NCBI GenBank assembly: GCA_002711415.1
Contig: PARI01000025.1
Span: 1-64,000 of the forward strand
From: Phycisphaerae bacterium
GTDB lineage: Bacteria; Planctomycetota; Phycisphaerae; Phycisphaerales; SM1A02
DNA: 64,000 bases
Direction of reading: 5' to 3'
The translations under genes were made by a program, and so were the position numbers. Of the stretch, positions 36,575 to 44,633 are shown one piece after another. The notes under the pieces were generated by a model. The model saw only the letters and a program-made list of their open reading frames with translations, was not told the DNA's origin and made no database searches. Positions within the stretch are counted from its first letter, which is position 1; the number at the start of each line of letters is the position of its first letter.

Positions 36575-37864
36575 ATGCCATTTACATTGCAGCCTGCCGA
36601 GGAAATCGGCCTGGACATCGAATCAACCGAGTACCTGAAGGATCACCCCGGTAGCGAGAACCGCTGGGTCCTCAACTTCGGTCCGCAGCATCCGGCAACC
36701 CACACGACCCTGAGGCTCGTGTTGGAATTGGATGGTGAGCGGGTGGCACGCTGCACGCCTCACATTGGATACCTCCATAGCGGATTCGAGAAGCTCGGGG
36801 AGAACCACGACTACAACCAGTACGTCTGCACCGTCAGCCGGATGGACTACATCAGCCCGATCAGCAACGACATCGCCTGGCACCATGCGGTCGAGAAGCT
36901 GTTCGGGATCTCGCTGACCCCACGGTGCAAGGTCGTCCGAACGATCATGGCTGAACTGGGTCGCATCCAGAACCACCTGCTGTGCGTCGGTGCCGCGGCA
37001 CTGGACCTGGGCGCCTTCACGGGTTTCCTCTACGGGTTCAACGAGCGTGAGTTCATCTACGACATCATCGACTACGTCACGGGACAGCGGTTCCACCCGG
37101 ACTGGACCCGGGTCGGTGGTGCCTGGAGAGACATTCCCGATGACGAGGTATTCTCCCGAATGGTCCGCAACTTCATCGACGTGAGGCTGCCGAAGGCCAT
37201 CAATGACCTCGAGACCTTGCTCAACAGGAACAGGATCTTCGTCGACCGCCTCAAGGGCGTCGGTTCGATCACCGCCGAAGAGGCCGTCGCCTGGAGCCTC
37301 TCGGGTCCGATCGCCAGGGCCGCCGGGGTGCGTCGTGACCTTCGCAAGGATGACCCCTATCTCTGCTACGAGCCCAACTGGGATGGTCGGGGCGCCGATC
37401 CGGTCGAGTTCTCGGTTCCCATTGCAACAGAGGGCGACTCGCTCTCGAGGTATCTCGTCCGTGTCGAGGAGATCAAGCAGTCCGCTCGCATCATCGACCA
37501 GTTGATCGACAACTTGCCGACCGGTTCGATCGACAGTGTCGCCGATGCCAAGGTCAGGGTGCCTGACAAGGCCGACGTGTACGGTTCGATCGAGGGTGTC
37601 ATCCAGTTGTTCGAGATCTTCATGCACAACCGTGGATGGGACACGCCCGTCGCCGAGTGCTATGGGGCCAACGAGACCGCCAACGGCGAGCTCGGCTTCT
37701 ACGTGGTCGCTTCCGGTGACCGATGTGCATGGCGGGCCAGTACGAGACCGCCCTCGTTCATCAACTACCAGGTGTTTCCGAAGCTCATCGAGGGACACCA
37801 GATCGCCGATGTCGTGGCGATCCTGGGATCGCTGAACATCATCGCCGCCGAACTGGATCGCTGA
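36575..37864 (+). CDS. nuoD: NADH-quinone oxidoreductase subunit D
   Basis: A 429-residue complex I subunit. NFGPQHPATHTTLRLVLELDGE, PHIGYLHSGFEKLGE, YNQYVCTVSRMDY and the C-terminal INYQVFPKLIEGHQIADVVAILGS match NuoD. The quinone-site His of the HPATH motif and the conserved Tyr are present. AGGAG lies nine bases before the chosen ATG. It opens the nuoD-nuoE-orf-nuoF cluster. nuoA-C and nuoG onward are not in the window, so complex I genes are dispersed. Confidence 0.96.
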   Translation: MPFTLQPAEEIGLDIESTEYLKDHPGSENRWVLNFGPQHPATHTTLRLVLELDGERVARCTPHIGYLHSGFEKLGENHDYNQYVCTVSRMDYISPISNDIAWHHAVEKLFGISLTPRCKVVRTIMAELGRIQNHLLCVGAAALDLGAFTGFLYGFNEREFIYDIIDYVTGQRFHPDWTRVGGAWRDIPDDEVFSRMVRNFIDVRLPKAINDLETLLNRNRIFVDRLKGVGSITAEEAVAWSLSGPIARAAGVRRDLRKDDPYLCYEPNWDGRGADPVEFSVPIATEGDSLSRYLVRVEEIKQSARIIDQLIDNLPTGSIDSVADAKVRVPDKADVYGSIEGVIQLFEIFMHNRGWDTPVAECYGANETANGELGFYVVASGDRCAWRASTRPPSFINYQVFPKLIEGHQIADVVAILGSLNIIAAELDR

Positions 37865-37888
37865 CTCGATCAACGACGAGGAACGAAC

Positions 37889-38428
37889 ATGTCCTGGAAG
37901 ACCAAGCCATCAGGAACCATGCAGATCGACAGGAGGCAGGAGCCCTACCTGACGGCGGACATGGCGGCTAGTTTCCGCGAACAGATCCTTCCGAGGTACG
38001 CCACGTCGATGGGGGCCCTGATGCCGATCCTCCACGAGATCCAGCACGCCTATCGGCACGTGCCGTACCAGGCGATGATCGAGATCGCCGAGTTCCTCTC
38101 GATCACTCCTGCGGACGTCCTGGACACCGTCACGTTCTACGAGGAGTACCACCTCGAACCCGTCGGTCGCTGCGTGATCGGCATCTGCCAGTCGATCGCC
38201 TGCGAGGTCTGTGGCCACCAGGCGTTGCTGGATCATGTCAGGGAGCGTCTGGACATCGAGCCACACGAGACCACCGATGATGGTGCCTACACGCTTCTGG
38301 CCATGGAGTGCCTCGGTTCATGCGACACCGCGCCAGTGGCACTCTTCAACGAGGAGTTGCACGAGAACCTCACCATCGAGACCGTCGACAGGCTGATTGA
38401 CCAGGCTGCACAGGAGCGAGGGGACTGA
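37889..38428 (+). CDS. nuoE: NADH-quinone oxidoreductase subunit E
   Basis: A 179-residue thioredoxin-fold subunit with the [2Fe-2S] ligands Cys100 and Cys105 (CQSIACEVCG) and Cys141 and Cys145 (MECLGSCDTAPV). The N-terminal helical part is typical (PILHEIQHAYRHVP, VTFYEEYHLEPVG). NuoE passes electrons near NuoF in the peripheral arm of complex I. GAGGAAC precedes the ATG. Its stop overlaps the next small gene's start (TGATG). Confidence 0.95.
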   Translation: MSWKTKPSGTMQIDRRQEPYLTADMAASFREQILPRYATSMGALMPILHEIQHAYRHVPYQAMIEIAEFLSITPADVLDTVTFYEEYHLEPVGRCVIGICQSIACEVCGHQALLDHVRERLDIEPHETTDDGAYTLLAMECLGSCDTAPVALFNEELHENLTIETVDRLIDQAAQERGD

Positions 38429-38661
38429 TGCCTGAGCGAAAGCCCATCATGCGATGCCTCGGCGAGTTCGTCGGGCACATCACCCGGGCGATCAAGTCCG
38501 ATCCGACCAGGGAGTCGCACGTGGTGGGGACCCGTGTCCGAGAGGATGACAAGGGCAACCTGACCTTCCGGCGAACGACCATCGACGAGATCGAGTTCAA
38601 GCAATCTCCCGACGCGGCCCGGTCGCCGGGGCAGCCAGACCAGGAAGGTGCAGACAGATGA
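38428..38661 (+). CDS. Small protein of unknown function between nuoE and nuoF
   Basis: A 77-residue soluble, charged protein that I do not recognise. It begins PERKPIMRCLGEFVGHITRAI and ends in a hydrophilic Pro/Gln/Asp tail. Its start overlaps the nuoE stop and its stop overlaps the nuoF start, so it is translationally coupled within the nuo operon. A role as a complex I accessory or assembly factor is only an inference from this position. Confidence 0.65.
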   Translation: MPERKPIMRCLGEFVGHITRAIKSDPTRESHVVGTRVREDDKGNLTFRRTTIDEIEFKQSPDAARSPGQPDQEGADR

Positions 38662-39992
38662 ATGCCCCAGTCCTGACAAAGCGAATACCCACGCCTCCAT
38701 GGGGTGATCCGGCCGATCGGCACATCGTCGATTTCCAGGAGTACCGTCGTACCGGTGGCTACGAGGCGCTCGAGCAGGCGCTCTCGATGGAGCCGGAGAA
38801 GATCGTGGGTGCCGTCAAGGACTCCCAGATTCGAGGACGCGGTGGTGCTGGCTTCCCGTGTGGTCTCAAGTGGACATTCCTCCCCGAGCCCGATGGTGAT
38901 CGGCGATACCTCGCGGTCAACTGTGACGAGGCCGAACCCGGAACGTTCAAGGATCGACTGCTGTGCGATTTCGATCCTCACCTGGTCCTGGAGGGGATCG
39001 CGATCACCTGCTATGCATGCCGCCTGGATACGGCCTACTTCTTCATCCGTGGCGAATACCACCACCAGGCGAAGGTGATGCAGAAGGCGATCGAGGAAGC
39101 CTACGAGAATGGGATCTTCGGCCCTGGTGGATTGATGGGCCGAGGCGGTTTCGCCGTGGAGTGCTTTCTCCACCGGAGTGCCGGAGCCTACATCTGCGGC
39201 GAGGAGACCGGGCTGCTCGAGGCGATCGAGGGCAAGCGAGGCTGGCCTCGGATCAAACCTCCGTTTCCCGCGGTCAAGGGACTCTTCGACAGGCCGACCA
39301 TCGTCAACAACGTAGAGACCCTCGCGGCGGTCCCGTTCATCGTCCAGGAAGGGCCCGACCGTTTCAAGACGATGGGATGCGAATCCAGCATCGGTGCGGC
39401 CCCCAGCTACGGTCCGAAGCTCATGGGGGTCAGCGGGCATGTCAACAGGCCGGGCTGCTACGAGGTCGACCTTGGCATCAAGCTCTCGACACTCGTCGAC
39501 GAGTACTGCGGCGGAATGCGTGGAGGAAAGGCGTTCAAGGGCGCTATCGCCGGCGGCGTGAGCATGGGCATCCTGGGTCCGGACCAGTTCGATGCCGAGA
39601 TGGACTTTGACATCGGTACCCGGTACGACGTCATGGGCTTGGGTACCGCGTGCCCGACGATCTTCGACGAAGAGACCGACATGGTCGCCGTGGCCAGGAA
39701 CATCGCCAGATTCTTCAAGAACGAGTCATGTGGGCAGTGCACGCCATGCAGGGAGGGATCAGGCTGGCTTCTGAAGCTGCTGACCCGGATCGAGCGAGGT
39801 GACGGCACGAGCGAGGACCTGGACCTGCTCCTGGAACTGGCCGGCTCGATGGGTTCGATGAAGGGCACCACGATCTGCGGGCTCGCAGATGGGAACAACT
39901 GGGCGGTGAGGACGATCGTGAACAAGTACCGTCCGGAATTCGAGGCCCGTATCGTGCCGAAGTTCGTTCCGGTAACGATCGATTCGGCTTGA
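38658..39992 (+). CDS. nuoF: NADH-quinone oxidoreductase subunit F (FMN/NADH-binding)
   Basis: A 444-residue subunit with the NADH/FMN segment RGRGGAGFPCGLKW, NCDEAEPGTFKDR, the GAYICGEETGLLEAIEG block, and the [4Fe-4S] cysteines in ESCGQCTPCREGSG plus a later Cys in TTICGLAD. It oxidises NADH and reduces the Fe-S chain of complex I. The start overlaps the preceding small gene by four bases. nuoG is not downstream; an 85-base gap leads to a separate promoter for ybeY. Confidence 0.96.
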   Translation: MNAPVLTKRIPTPPWGDPADRHIVDFQEYRRTGGYEALEQALSMEPEKIVGAVKDSQIRGRGGAGFPCGLKWTFLPEPDGDRRYLAVNCDEAEPGTFKDRLLCDFDPHLVLEGIAITCYACRLDTAYFFIRGEYHHQAKVMQKAIEEAYENGIFGPGGLMGRGGFAVECFLHRSAGAYICGEETGLLEAIEGKRGWPRIKPPFPAVKGLFDRPTIVNNVETLAAVPFIVQEGPDRFKTMGCESSIGAAPSYGPKLMGVSGHVNRPGCYEVDLGIKLSTLVDEYCGGMRGGKAFKGAIAGGVSMGILGPDQFDAEMDFDIGTRYDVMGLGTACPTIFDEETDMVAVARNIARFFKNESCGQCTPCREGSGWLLKLLTRIERGDGTSEDLDLLLELAGSMGSMKGTTICGLADGNNWAVRTIVNKYRPEFEARIVPKFVPVTIDSA

Positions 39993-40037
39993 ATGCACCC
40001 GTGAGGCCCTCTTGGAGATGGCTGCAGGGTGGCGGCA

Positions 40038-40066
40038 TTGGACTCCGCCGGTCATGGGCGTATGCT
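40038..40066 (+). promoter_or_regulatory. Promoter candidate for ybeY-corC
   Basis: TTGGAC (40038-40043) and TATGCT (40061-40066) are 17 bases apart. Transcription would begin near 40073, so the ATG at 40078 would be almost leaderless while the ATG at 40096 would have a short leader with GGAAG. Confidence 0.5.
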
Positions 40067-40095
40067 TGTGGTGATCCATGATGGAAGTGGCCAGC

Positions 40096-40689
40096 ATGAA
40101 CATGACCAGCAATCAGACCGATTCCCAGGCAGCGGCTCCTTCCGCGCCGGTCATCCATGACGACCGCGACGAGACCGCCGTCGATTCGGATGAAGCCGAC
40201 CCGTCTGAACAACGGGGGGTGTTCGACCTTGGGGTCGACCCTGACGTTCCGCTCCGGCCGGAACATCGAACGTGGATCCTCCAGCAACTGGAACTGCTGG
40301 CGCCCCTGCTGCCCAGCCCGATCGAATCCGTGAGGATCCGGGTCGTCGGCGATCGCTCCATGACAAACATGCACATTCGATCACATGGCATCGATGAGCC
40401 GACGGATGTCCTGACATGGCCAGCGCCGGGCAACGGTCCTCGGCTTGACGGTGACATCGCCGTCTGCATCGACCAGGGTTTCAGGAACATCGAGTCGGTC
40501 CGACACGGGATCGAAAAGGAGTTGCTGCTCTACTGCCTGCACGGGATCCTCCATCTTGCCGGTTATGACGACCAGTCCGAGGAGGATCATCGGTTGATGC
40601 ATGCCGAGGAGGATCGCCTGCTCGAGTCCATCGGTGTCGGATCAATCTTCAATCCCGGGAGCGGACTGTCGGGAGATCACGCCAGATGA
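40096..40689 (+). CDS. ybeY: Endoribonuclease YbeY
   Basis: A roughly 197-residue protein with an acidic N-terminal extension of about 45 residues and then the UPF0054/YbeY domain: MTNMHIRSHGIDEPTDVLTWP, the GDIAVCIDQ strand, and the zinc-binding motif HGILHLAGYDD. The usual third ligand His (HGxLHLxGYDH) is Asp here. I recall Asp at this position in some Bacteroidetes YbeY proteins. YbeY acts in 16S rRNA 3' end maturation and ribosome quality control. The ATGs at 40078 and 40081 are alternatives. The stop overlaps the next ATG. Confidence 0.88.
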   Translation: MNMTSNQTDSQAAAPSAPVIHDDRDETAVDSDEADPSEQRGVFDLGVDPDVPLRPEHRTWILQQLELLAPLLPSPIESVRIRVVGDRSMTNMHIRSHGIDEPTDVLTWPAPGNGPRLDGDIAVCIDQGFRNIESVRHGIEKELLLYCLHGILHLAGYDDQSEEDHRLMHAEEDRLLESIGVGSIFNPGSGLSGDHAR

Positions 40690-41975
40690 CATTGCTCCAG
40701 TGTGGAATCCTCGTGTTGCTGCTGATCCTCTCGACGATCCTGTCGGCGATGTTCACGGCGTTGAGCTCACTTTCCCAGGGGTCCCTCAGTCGGTACCTCG
40801 AGCAGATCGGTGTACCCGGTCGCATGGAGTGGCTGCATCCGCGCATGCATCGCGTGATCGAGGCGGTCTCCCTCTGGAGGATCATCTGCTCGACGCTGGT
40901 GATCCTGGTCCTGGTGTTTCCGGTGCTCCTGGATGCACGCGGGGTCTCGCTGGTCCTGGAGCTGATCGGCATGAGCGTCCTCGCCATCGTGCTGCTCTGG
41001 GTGTTTCCCAGCGTCATCGGATCATCCATATCAAGGCATGCTGGTGTAGAACTGGTCGGCAGGCTCCTGCCCGTGATCCACCTGCTGGACGTGATCACCG
41101 CACCATTGACCAGCTTCATCGGCTTCGTTGACGAAGCGGTTCGAAGGCTCACCGGTGCCAACCTCAAGAAGCTGGAGATGGAGCAGGAACTGCTTCGCAG
41201 CATCGAGGAGACGGAGAGGCAGGGGGGGCTTGATCCCGTCGCCGCAGACATGCTCGAGAACGGCGTGGAGTTCACAAACACGGATGTCAGCAGCGTGATG
41301 ACTCCCAGGACCGACATGGAGGGGATCGAGTACACCGACGACCTCGCCTCGATCAGGTCGTTCATCGACAAGGCCGGTCACTCCCGCATCCCGGTCTACG
41401 AGGACAACCTGGATTCGATCGCGGGCATCCTCTACGTCAAGGATCTGATCTCCTATCTCGGCACCGATGCCAGCGACTTCAGGCTGACCCGGGTCCTGCG
41501 AAAGCCGATCCGAGTTCCGGAGACCAAGAACGTCAGGGACCTGCTCGTCGACTTCCAGACGTCCGAGGTCCACATGGCCATTGTCGTCGACGAGTACGGT
41601 GGGACCGCCGGCCTGATCACGATCGAGGATGTTCTCGAGGAGATCGTCGGCGAGATCCATGACGAGCATGAGCCCGAGCACGAGGACGAGCCCACGCTCA
41701 CCGATGTCTCCGAGGACCGTTTCGAGGTCGATGGACGTTTCGCCATCTGTGACCTCAATGAACAGATCGGGCTGGACATTCCCGAGGACCATGACTTCGA
41801 CACGATCGCCGGTTTCGTGCTGGATCATTTCGGCAGGATCCCCAGTGAAGGAGAGTCATTCCAGGAACATGGGGCACTCTTCACGACGCTCAAGGCCACC
41901 GCGACCCAGGTGAGCCGGATCTCCATCGAGAGGAGCAACGGGATCCAGGAGTCCGGGATGCCTGAATCCGACTGA
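40686..41975 (+). CDS. CNNM/CorC family membrane protein with CBS domains (hemolysin-like)
   Basis: A 429-residue protein with an N-terminal DUF21/CNNM membrane domain of about four helices (1-150). A CBS pair (about 195-320) includes VMTPRTDMEGIE and the VVDEYGGTAGLITIEDVLEEIVGEI segment, followed by a C-terminal CorC_HlyC domain (RFEVDGRFAICDLNEQIGLDI). Members are linked to Mg2+/Co2+ export. It is translationally coupled to ybeY by an ATGA overlap, matching the common ybeY-ybeX arrangement. Confidence 0.92.
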   Translation: MTLLQCGILVLLLILSTILSAMFTALSSLSQGSLSRYLEQIGVPGRMEWLHPRMHRVIEAVSLWRIICSTLVILVLVFPVLLDARGVSLVLELIGMSVLAIVLLWVFPSVIGSSISRHAGVELVGRLLPVIHLLDVITAPLTSFIGFVDEAVRRLTGANLKKLEMEQELLRSIEETERQGGLDPVAADMLENGVEFTNTDVSSVMTPRTDMEGIEYTDDLASIRSFIDKAGHSRIPVYEDNLDSIAGILYVKDLISYLGTDASDFRLTRVLRKPIRVPETKNVRDLLVDFQTSEVHMAIVVDEYGGTAGLITIEDVLEEIVGEIHDEHEPEHEDEPTLTDVSEDRFEVDGRFAICDLNEQIGLDIPEDHDFDTIAGFVLDHFGRIPSEGESFQEHGALFTTLKATATQVSRISIERSNGIQESGMPESD

Positions 41976-42022
41976 ACCCGTGCCTCGGCCTCCTTGCAGC
42001 AAGCATCGCATTGATGTGCTGG

Positions 42023-42028
42023 TAGAAT
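42023..42028 (+). promoter_or_regulatory. -10 box placed for leaderless lptB mRNA
   Basis: TAGAAT ends six bases before the lptB ATG at 42035, and there is no Shine-Dalgarno sequence in the gap. Transcription would be expected to begin at about the A of ATG. No convincing -35 is seen at 16-18 bases. Confidence 0.4.
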
Positions 42029-42034
42029 CACACC

Positions 42035-42802
42035 ATGCCACTCCTGAAGACACAGGGTCTGGTCAAGAGCTATGCCGGCCGGCGGGTCGTCGATGGTGTC
42101 GGCTTCGAGGTCGAGCCCGGCGAGATCGTGGGCCTGCTCGGCCGCAACGGCGCCGGCAAGACCACGTCATTCCGCATGACGATCGGGATGATCACCCCGG
42201 AATCCGGGACCGTTCATTTCCAGGACAAGGACGTGACGCATCTCCCGATGTACCGGCATGCACTGGCCGGGATGGGCTACCTTTCGCAGGAACCAAGCGT
42301 CTTCCAGCGGCTGACCGTCTGGGAGAACCTCATGGCGATCCTGCAGACGCAGCGGCTTGGAAGACAGCAGCGGATCGCCCGGGCCGAGGAACTGCTCAAG
42401 CAGTTCGGCCTGGAGCACAAGAAGGCCGACCAGGCCCGAACATGCTCGGGGGGTGAGCGACGACGCCTCGAGATCGCCAGGGCCCTGATCACCAGGCCAC
42501 GGCTCATGCTTCTTGATGAACCCTTCGCCGCGGTCGACCCACACACCGTGGAGGAACTCCAGGACGAGGTCCGTGCCCTGGCCAAGGAGGGGATCGCGAT
42601 GCTCGTGACCGACCACAATGTCCAGCAGACGCTTCGAATCTGCGACCGTGCCTACATCATCCACGAGGGTCGGAATCTCAAGGACGGCGACCCCAGGTCG
42701 ATCATCAACGACGAGGTGGTCAAGGAGGCGTACCTGGCCTCGACTTTCCGAGGCGATGAATTCGACGAGAGAACGTCCACCCCTGTACACTCATCCCCAT
42801 GA
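42035..42802 (+). CDS. lptB: LPS export ABC transporter ATP-binding protein LptB
   Basis: A 255-residue ABC ATPase with Walker A GRNGAGKTT, Q-loop GYLSQEPSVF, signature CSGGERRRLEIARAL, Walker B LMLLDEPFAAVDP and H-loop VTDHNV. The FRMTIGMI and EPSVFQRLTV segments and the C-terminal extension match LptB more than other ABC families. LptB powers extraction of LPS from the inner membrane through LptFGC. It lies 15 kb from the kdsC-lptC/A locus, unlike the single operon of E. coli. It overlaps the next gene by four bases. Confidence 0.93.
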   Translation: MPLLKTQGLVKSYAGRRVVDGVGFEVEPGEIVGLLGRNGAGKTTSFRMTIGMITPESGTVHFQDKDVTHLPMYRHALAGMGYLSQEPSVFQRLTVWENLMAILQTQRLGRQQRIARAEELLKQFGLEHKKADQARTCSGGERRRLEIARALITRPRLMLLDEPFAAVDPHTVEELQDEVRALAKEGIAMLVTDHNVQQTLRICDRAYIIHEGRNLKDGDPRSIINDEVVKEAYLASTFRGDEFDERTSTPVHSSP

Positions 42803-43293
42803 ACAGACCTGGTCCGATTCTCCTGCTGTTGGTGCTGGTCATGATGGCCTCGACAGGCTGTGTGCGCAGGAAGATCGACATCACCTCCGATCCTTCCGGT
42901 GCCCGCGTCTGGCTCAATGACAGGGAGGTCGGGCGGACGCCGATCGAGGTCGATTTCACCTACTACGGCAGGTACGACGTCCGGCTGGAACTGGCCGGGT
43001 ACCAGCCCGTATGGACCGTCGGTTCGGCCAACGCCCCGGTATGGGACACGATCGGGGCCGACCTGGTGATGGAGACGGTCCCGACCGAACTGACAAGCAC
43101 CAACCAATGGCATTACATCCTCGAACCAGCGATTGATGATCCGGACCAGGTACTCCAGGACGCCCTGGAACTTGGCCGTTTTCTCAGGGACGAGGAGGCT
43201 CGTGAGTCCGGACAGGATGATGTCTCCCCGGAACCGGCTGATGACCAGGACGACACACCTCCCGAGGTTCCGCCGAGCAGCGAAGGGGGCTGA
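42799..43293 (+). CDS. PEGA-domain lipoprotein
   Basis: A 164-residue lipoprotein with a signal ending ASTGC. A PEGA domain (about residues 27-70) contains ITSDPSGARVWLNDREVGRTP and YDVRLELAGYQP. An acidic Pro-rich tail closes it. PEGA domains are surface beta modules of unclear binding role. Its start overlaps the lptB stop (ATGA), so it is cotranscribed with lptB and could be an envelope-assembly accessory; that link is inferred from coupling only. Confidence 0.85.
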   Translation: MNRPGPILLLLVLVMMASTGCVRRKIDITSDPSGARVWLNDREVGRTPIEVDFTYYGRYDVRLELAGYQPVWTVGSANAPVWDTIGADLVMETVPTELTSTNQWHYILEPAIDDPDQVLQDALELGRFLRDEEARESGQDDVSPEPADDQDDTPPEVPPSSEGG

Positions 43294-43317
43294 GAACCGA
43301 ACCAAGGGGTGTGGCCC

Positions 43318-44349
43318 ATGAGCAGTCTTCTTGAACTCCCAATCCTTGATCGGCATGCGCGTCCATCCTGGGCGCTGGGGCCCCGCTCTATCAGCAACCT
43401 GCGCATGCTCAGGATCTCGGTGACCGATCGATGCAACCTGAAGTGCCACTACTGCATGCCCGAGGCGGGCATGGCATTCTCCGACAAGGATGAGCTGCTC
43501 GGGATCGACCAGATCTGCGAGATCGCCGGTGCCGCCCTCGATCTGGGTGTCCACTCGATCAAGCTGCCCGGAGGTGAGCCGACGGTCCGCTCGGACCTGG
43601 AGCAGATCATCACCAGCCTGGCGGCCATGGGAGTTCCTGACCTGTCATTGACCACCAATGGCATGCAGTTGCAGCGACGAGCCTCCGCCCTTCAGGATGC
43701 CGGGCTCGACAGGGTGACCGTGAGCATGGACAGCCTGGTGCCTGAACGCTTCAAGAGGCTCACCGGTGGTGGGCGACTGGACCTGGTCCGGACTGGACTG
43801 GACCGACTGGATCAACTCGGGTTCACCAACACCAAGATCAACGTCGTGATGGTCAGGGGGGTCAATGACGACGAGCTGATTCAACTGGCCCAACTCAGTC
43901 TCGATCGCGACTGGACCATCCGCTTCATCGAATACATGCCATTGGGACAGAGTCGCCTGCTGGAGATGGACGAGGATCCACTGGTTCCCACCGACTCGTT
44001 GATCCAGCGGCTCAGGGACCAGTTCGGGCGGCTGGAGGAGGTTCCCCGGCACATGGAGTCAGGCATGGGGCCAGCCGAGGTTCTCAAGATCCCTGGAGCG
44101 GTCGGGAGGATCGGGTTCATCCACGCGATGACCAGGCCATTCTGTGACACCTGCAACCGCCTCCGGGTGACCGCTCGCGGGGAACTCAGGAGCTGCCTCT
44201 TCGATGGTGGTGAGATCGACCTGCTGCCACTGCTTGGCTCAGGGGGTCCAGGGGCCATCCAGGAGGCCTTCAGGGCCTCCGTGGCGATGAAGCCCGAAGT
44301 GGCCCATGGCAGCAGGGGAGATCGGGCCATGAGCCAGTTGGGTGGCTGA
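43318..44349 (+). CDS. moaA: GTP 3',8-cyclase MoaA (molybdenum cofactor biosynthesis)
   Basis: A 343-residue radical SAM enzyme. It has the N-terminal cluster motif DRCNLKCHYC (CxxxCxxC), the GGEP motif, and the C-terminal cluster CDTCNRLRVTARGELRSC. The terminal Gly-Gly needed for catalysis in MoaA is present (SQLGG). It converts GTP to 3',8-cyclo-7,8-dihydro-GTP in the first step of Moco synthesis. The stretch before GGEP reads KLPGGEPTVR where LTGGEP is usual. ATG 43318 follows AAGGGG; a GTG at 43309 is possible. No other moa genes are adjacent. Confidence 0.93.
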   Translation: MSSLLELPILDRHARPSWALGPRSISNLRMLRISVTDRCNLKCHYCMPEAGMAFSDKDELLGIDQICEIAGAALDLGVHSIKLPGGEPTVRSDLEQIITSLAAMGVPDLSLTTNGMQLQRRASALQDAGLDRVTVSMDSLVPERFKRLTGGGRLDLVRTGLDRLDQLGFTNTKINVVMVRGVNDDELIQLAQLSLDRDWTIRFIEYMPLGQSRLLEMDEDPLVPTDSLIQRLRDQFGRLEEVPRHMESGMGPAEVLKIPGAVGRIGFIHAMTRPFCDTCNRLRVTARGELRSCLFDGGEIDLLPLLGSGGPGAIQEAFRASVAMKPEVAHGSRGDRAMSQLGG

Positions 44350-44470
44350 GGAGGCTCCGAGACCCGGCCCGAATGACGGCCTCCGACCCTTGATATGGGC
44401 CATTGATGAGGTATCTGCAGGGCGATCGCCGACCGAATTCAGATATTCCTTCGCACCTGTCAAATGGCCA

Positions 44471-44498
44471 TTGACCCCGGCGGACATCCCCCGATACT
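44471..44498 (+). promoter_or_regulatory. Sigma70-type promoter of predicted small RNA
   Basis: TTGACC (44471-44476) and GATACT (44493-44498) with a 16-base spacer lie about 120 bases downstream of moaA. The predicted transcription start, about 44505, coincides with the base of the first stem of the small RNA. Confidence 0.6.
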
Positions 44499-44504
44499 GT
44501 ACGG

Positions 44505-44599
44505 AGAGGTGAAACATCCACTCGCCTCAAAGCGGTCCTTCGGGACTGCTTCTAGGCCGCCGTCTGGAAGTGTCGGAGCATTCGGACGGCGGTTTTTTT
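44505..44599 (+). ncRNA. Predicted small RNA of about 95 nt with three stem-loops
   Basis: Three adjacent hairpins follow the promoter. SL1 is a 7-bp stem (44506-44512 with 44522-44528). SL2 is a 9-bp stem with a UUCG tetraloop closed by C-G (44530-44538 with 44543-44551). SL3 is an 8-bp GC-rich stem (44557-44564 with 44585-44592) with a 20-base loop, followed by seven T residues (44593-44599). SL3 plus the T-run is a typical intrinsic terminator. No open reading frame is convincing, and the next gene is convergent, so this is not a 5' leader. It could instead be a long 3' tail of moaA, but the internal promoter argues for a separate transcript. No known RNA family was recognised. Confidence 0.6.
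44557..44599 (+). terminator. Intrinsic terminator (SL3 plus T-run)
   Basis: CCGCCGTC pairs with GACGGCGG, followed directly by TTTTTTT. This is the cleanest intrinsic terminator in the window. It would end the small RNA and any read-through from moaA before the convergent gene. Confidence 0.85.
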
Positions 44600-44633
44600 A
44601 TACAAAAACCATGATTTTGAGGCCATCTTGGAA

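Noticed and set aside
44350-44633. Riboswitch or leader for a downstream gene
   Set aside because: The next gene is on the opposite strand, so the hairpin series cannot be a 5' leader; a separate small RNA or 3' tail fits better.
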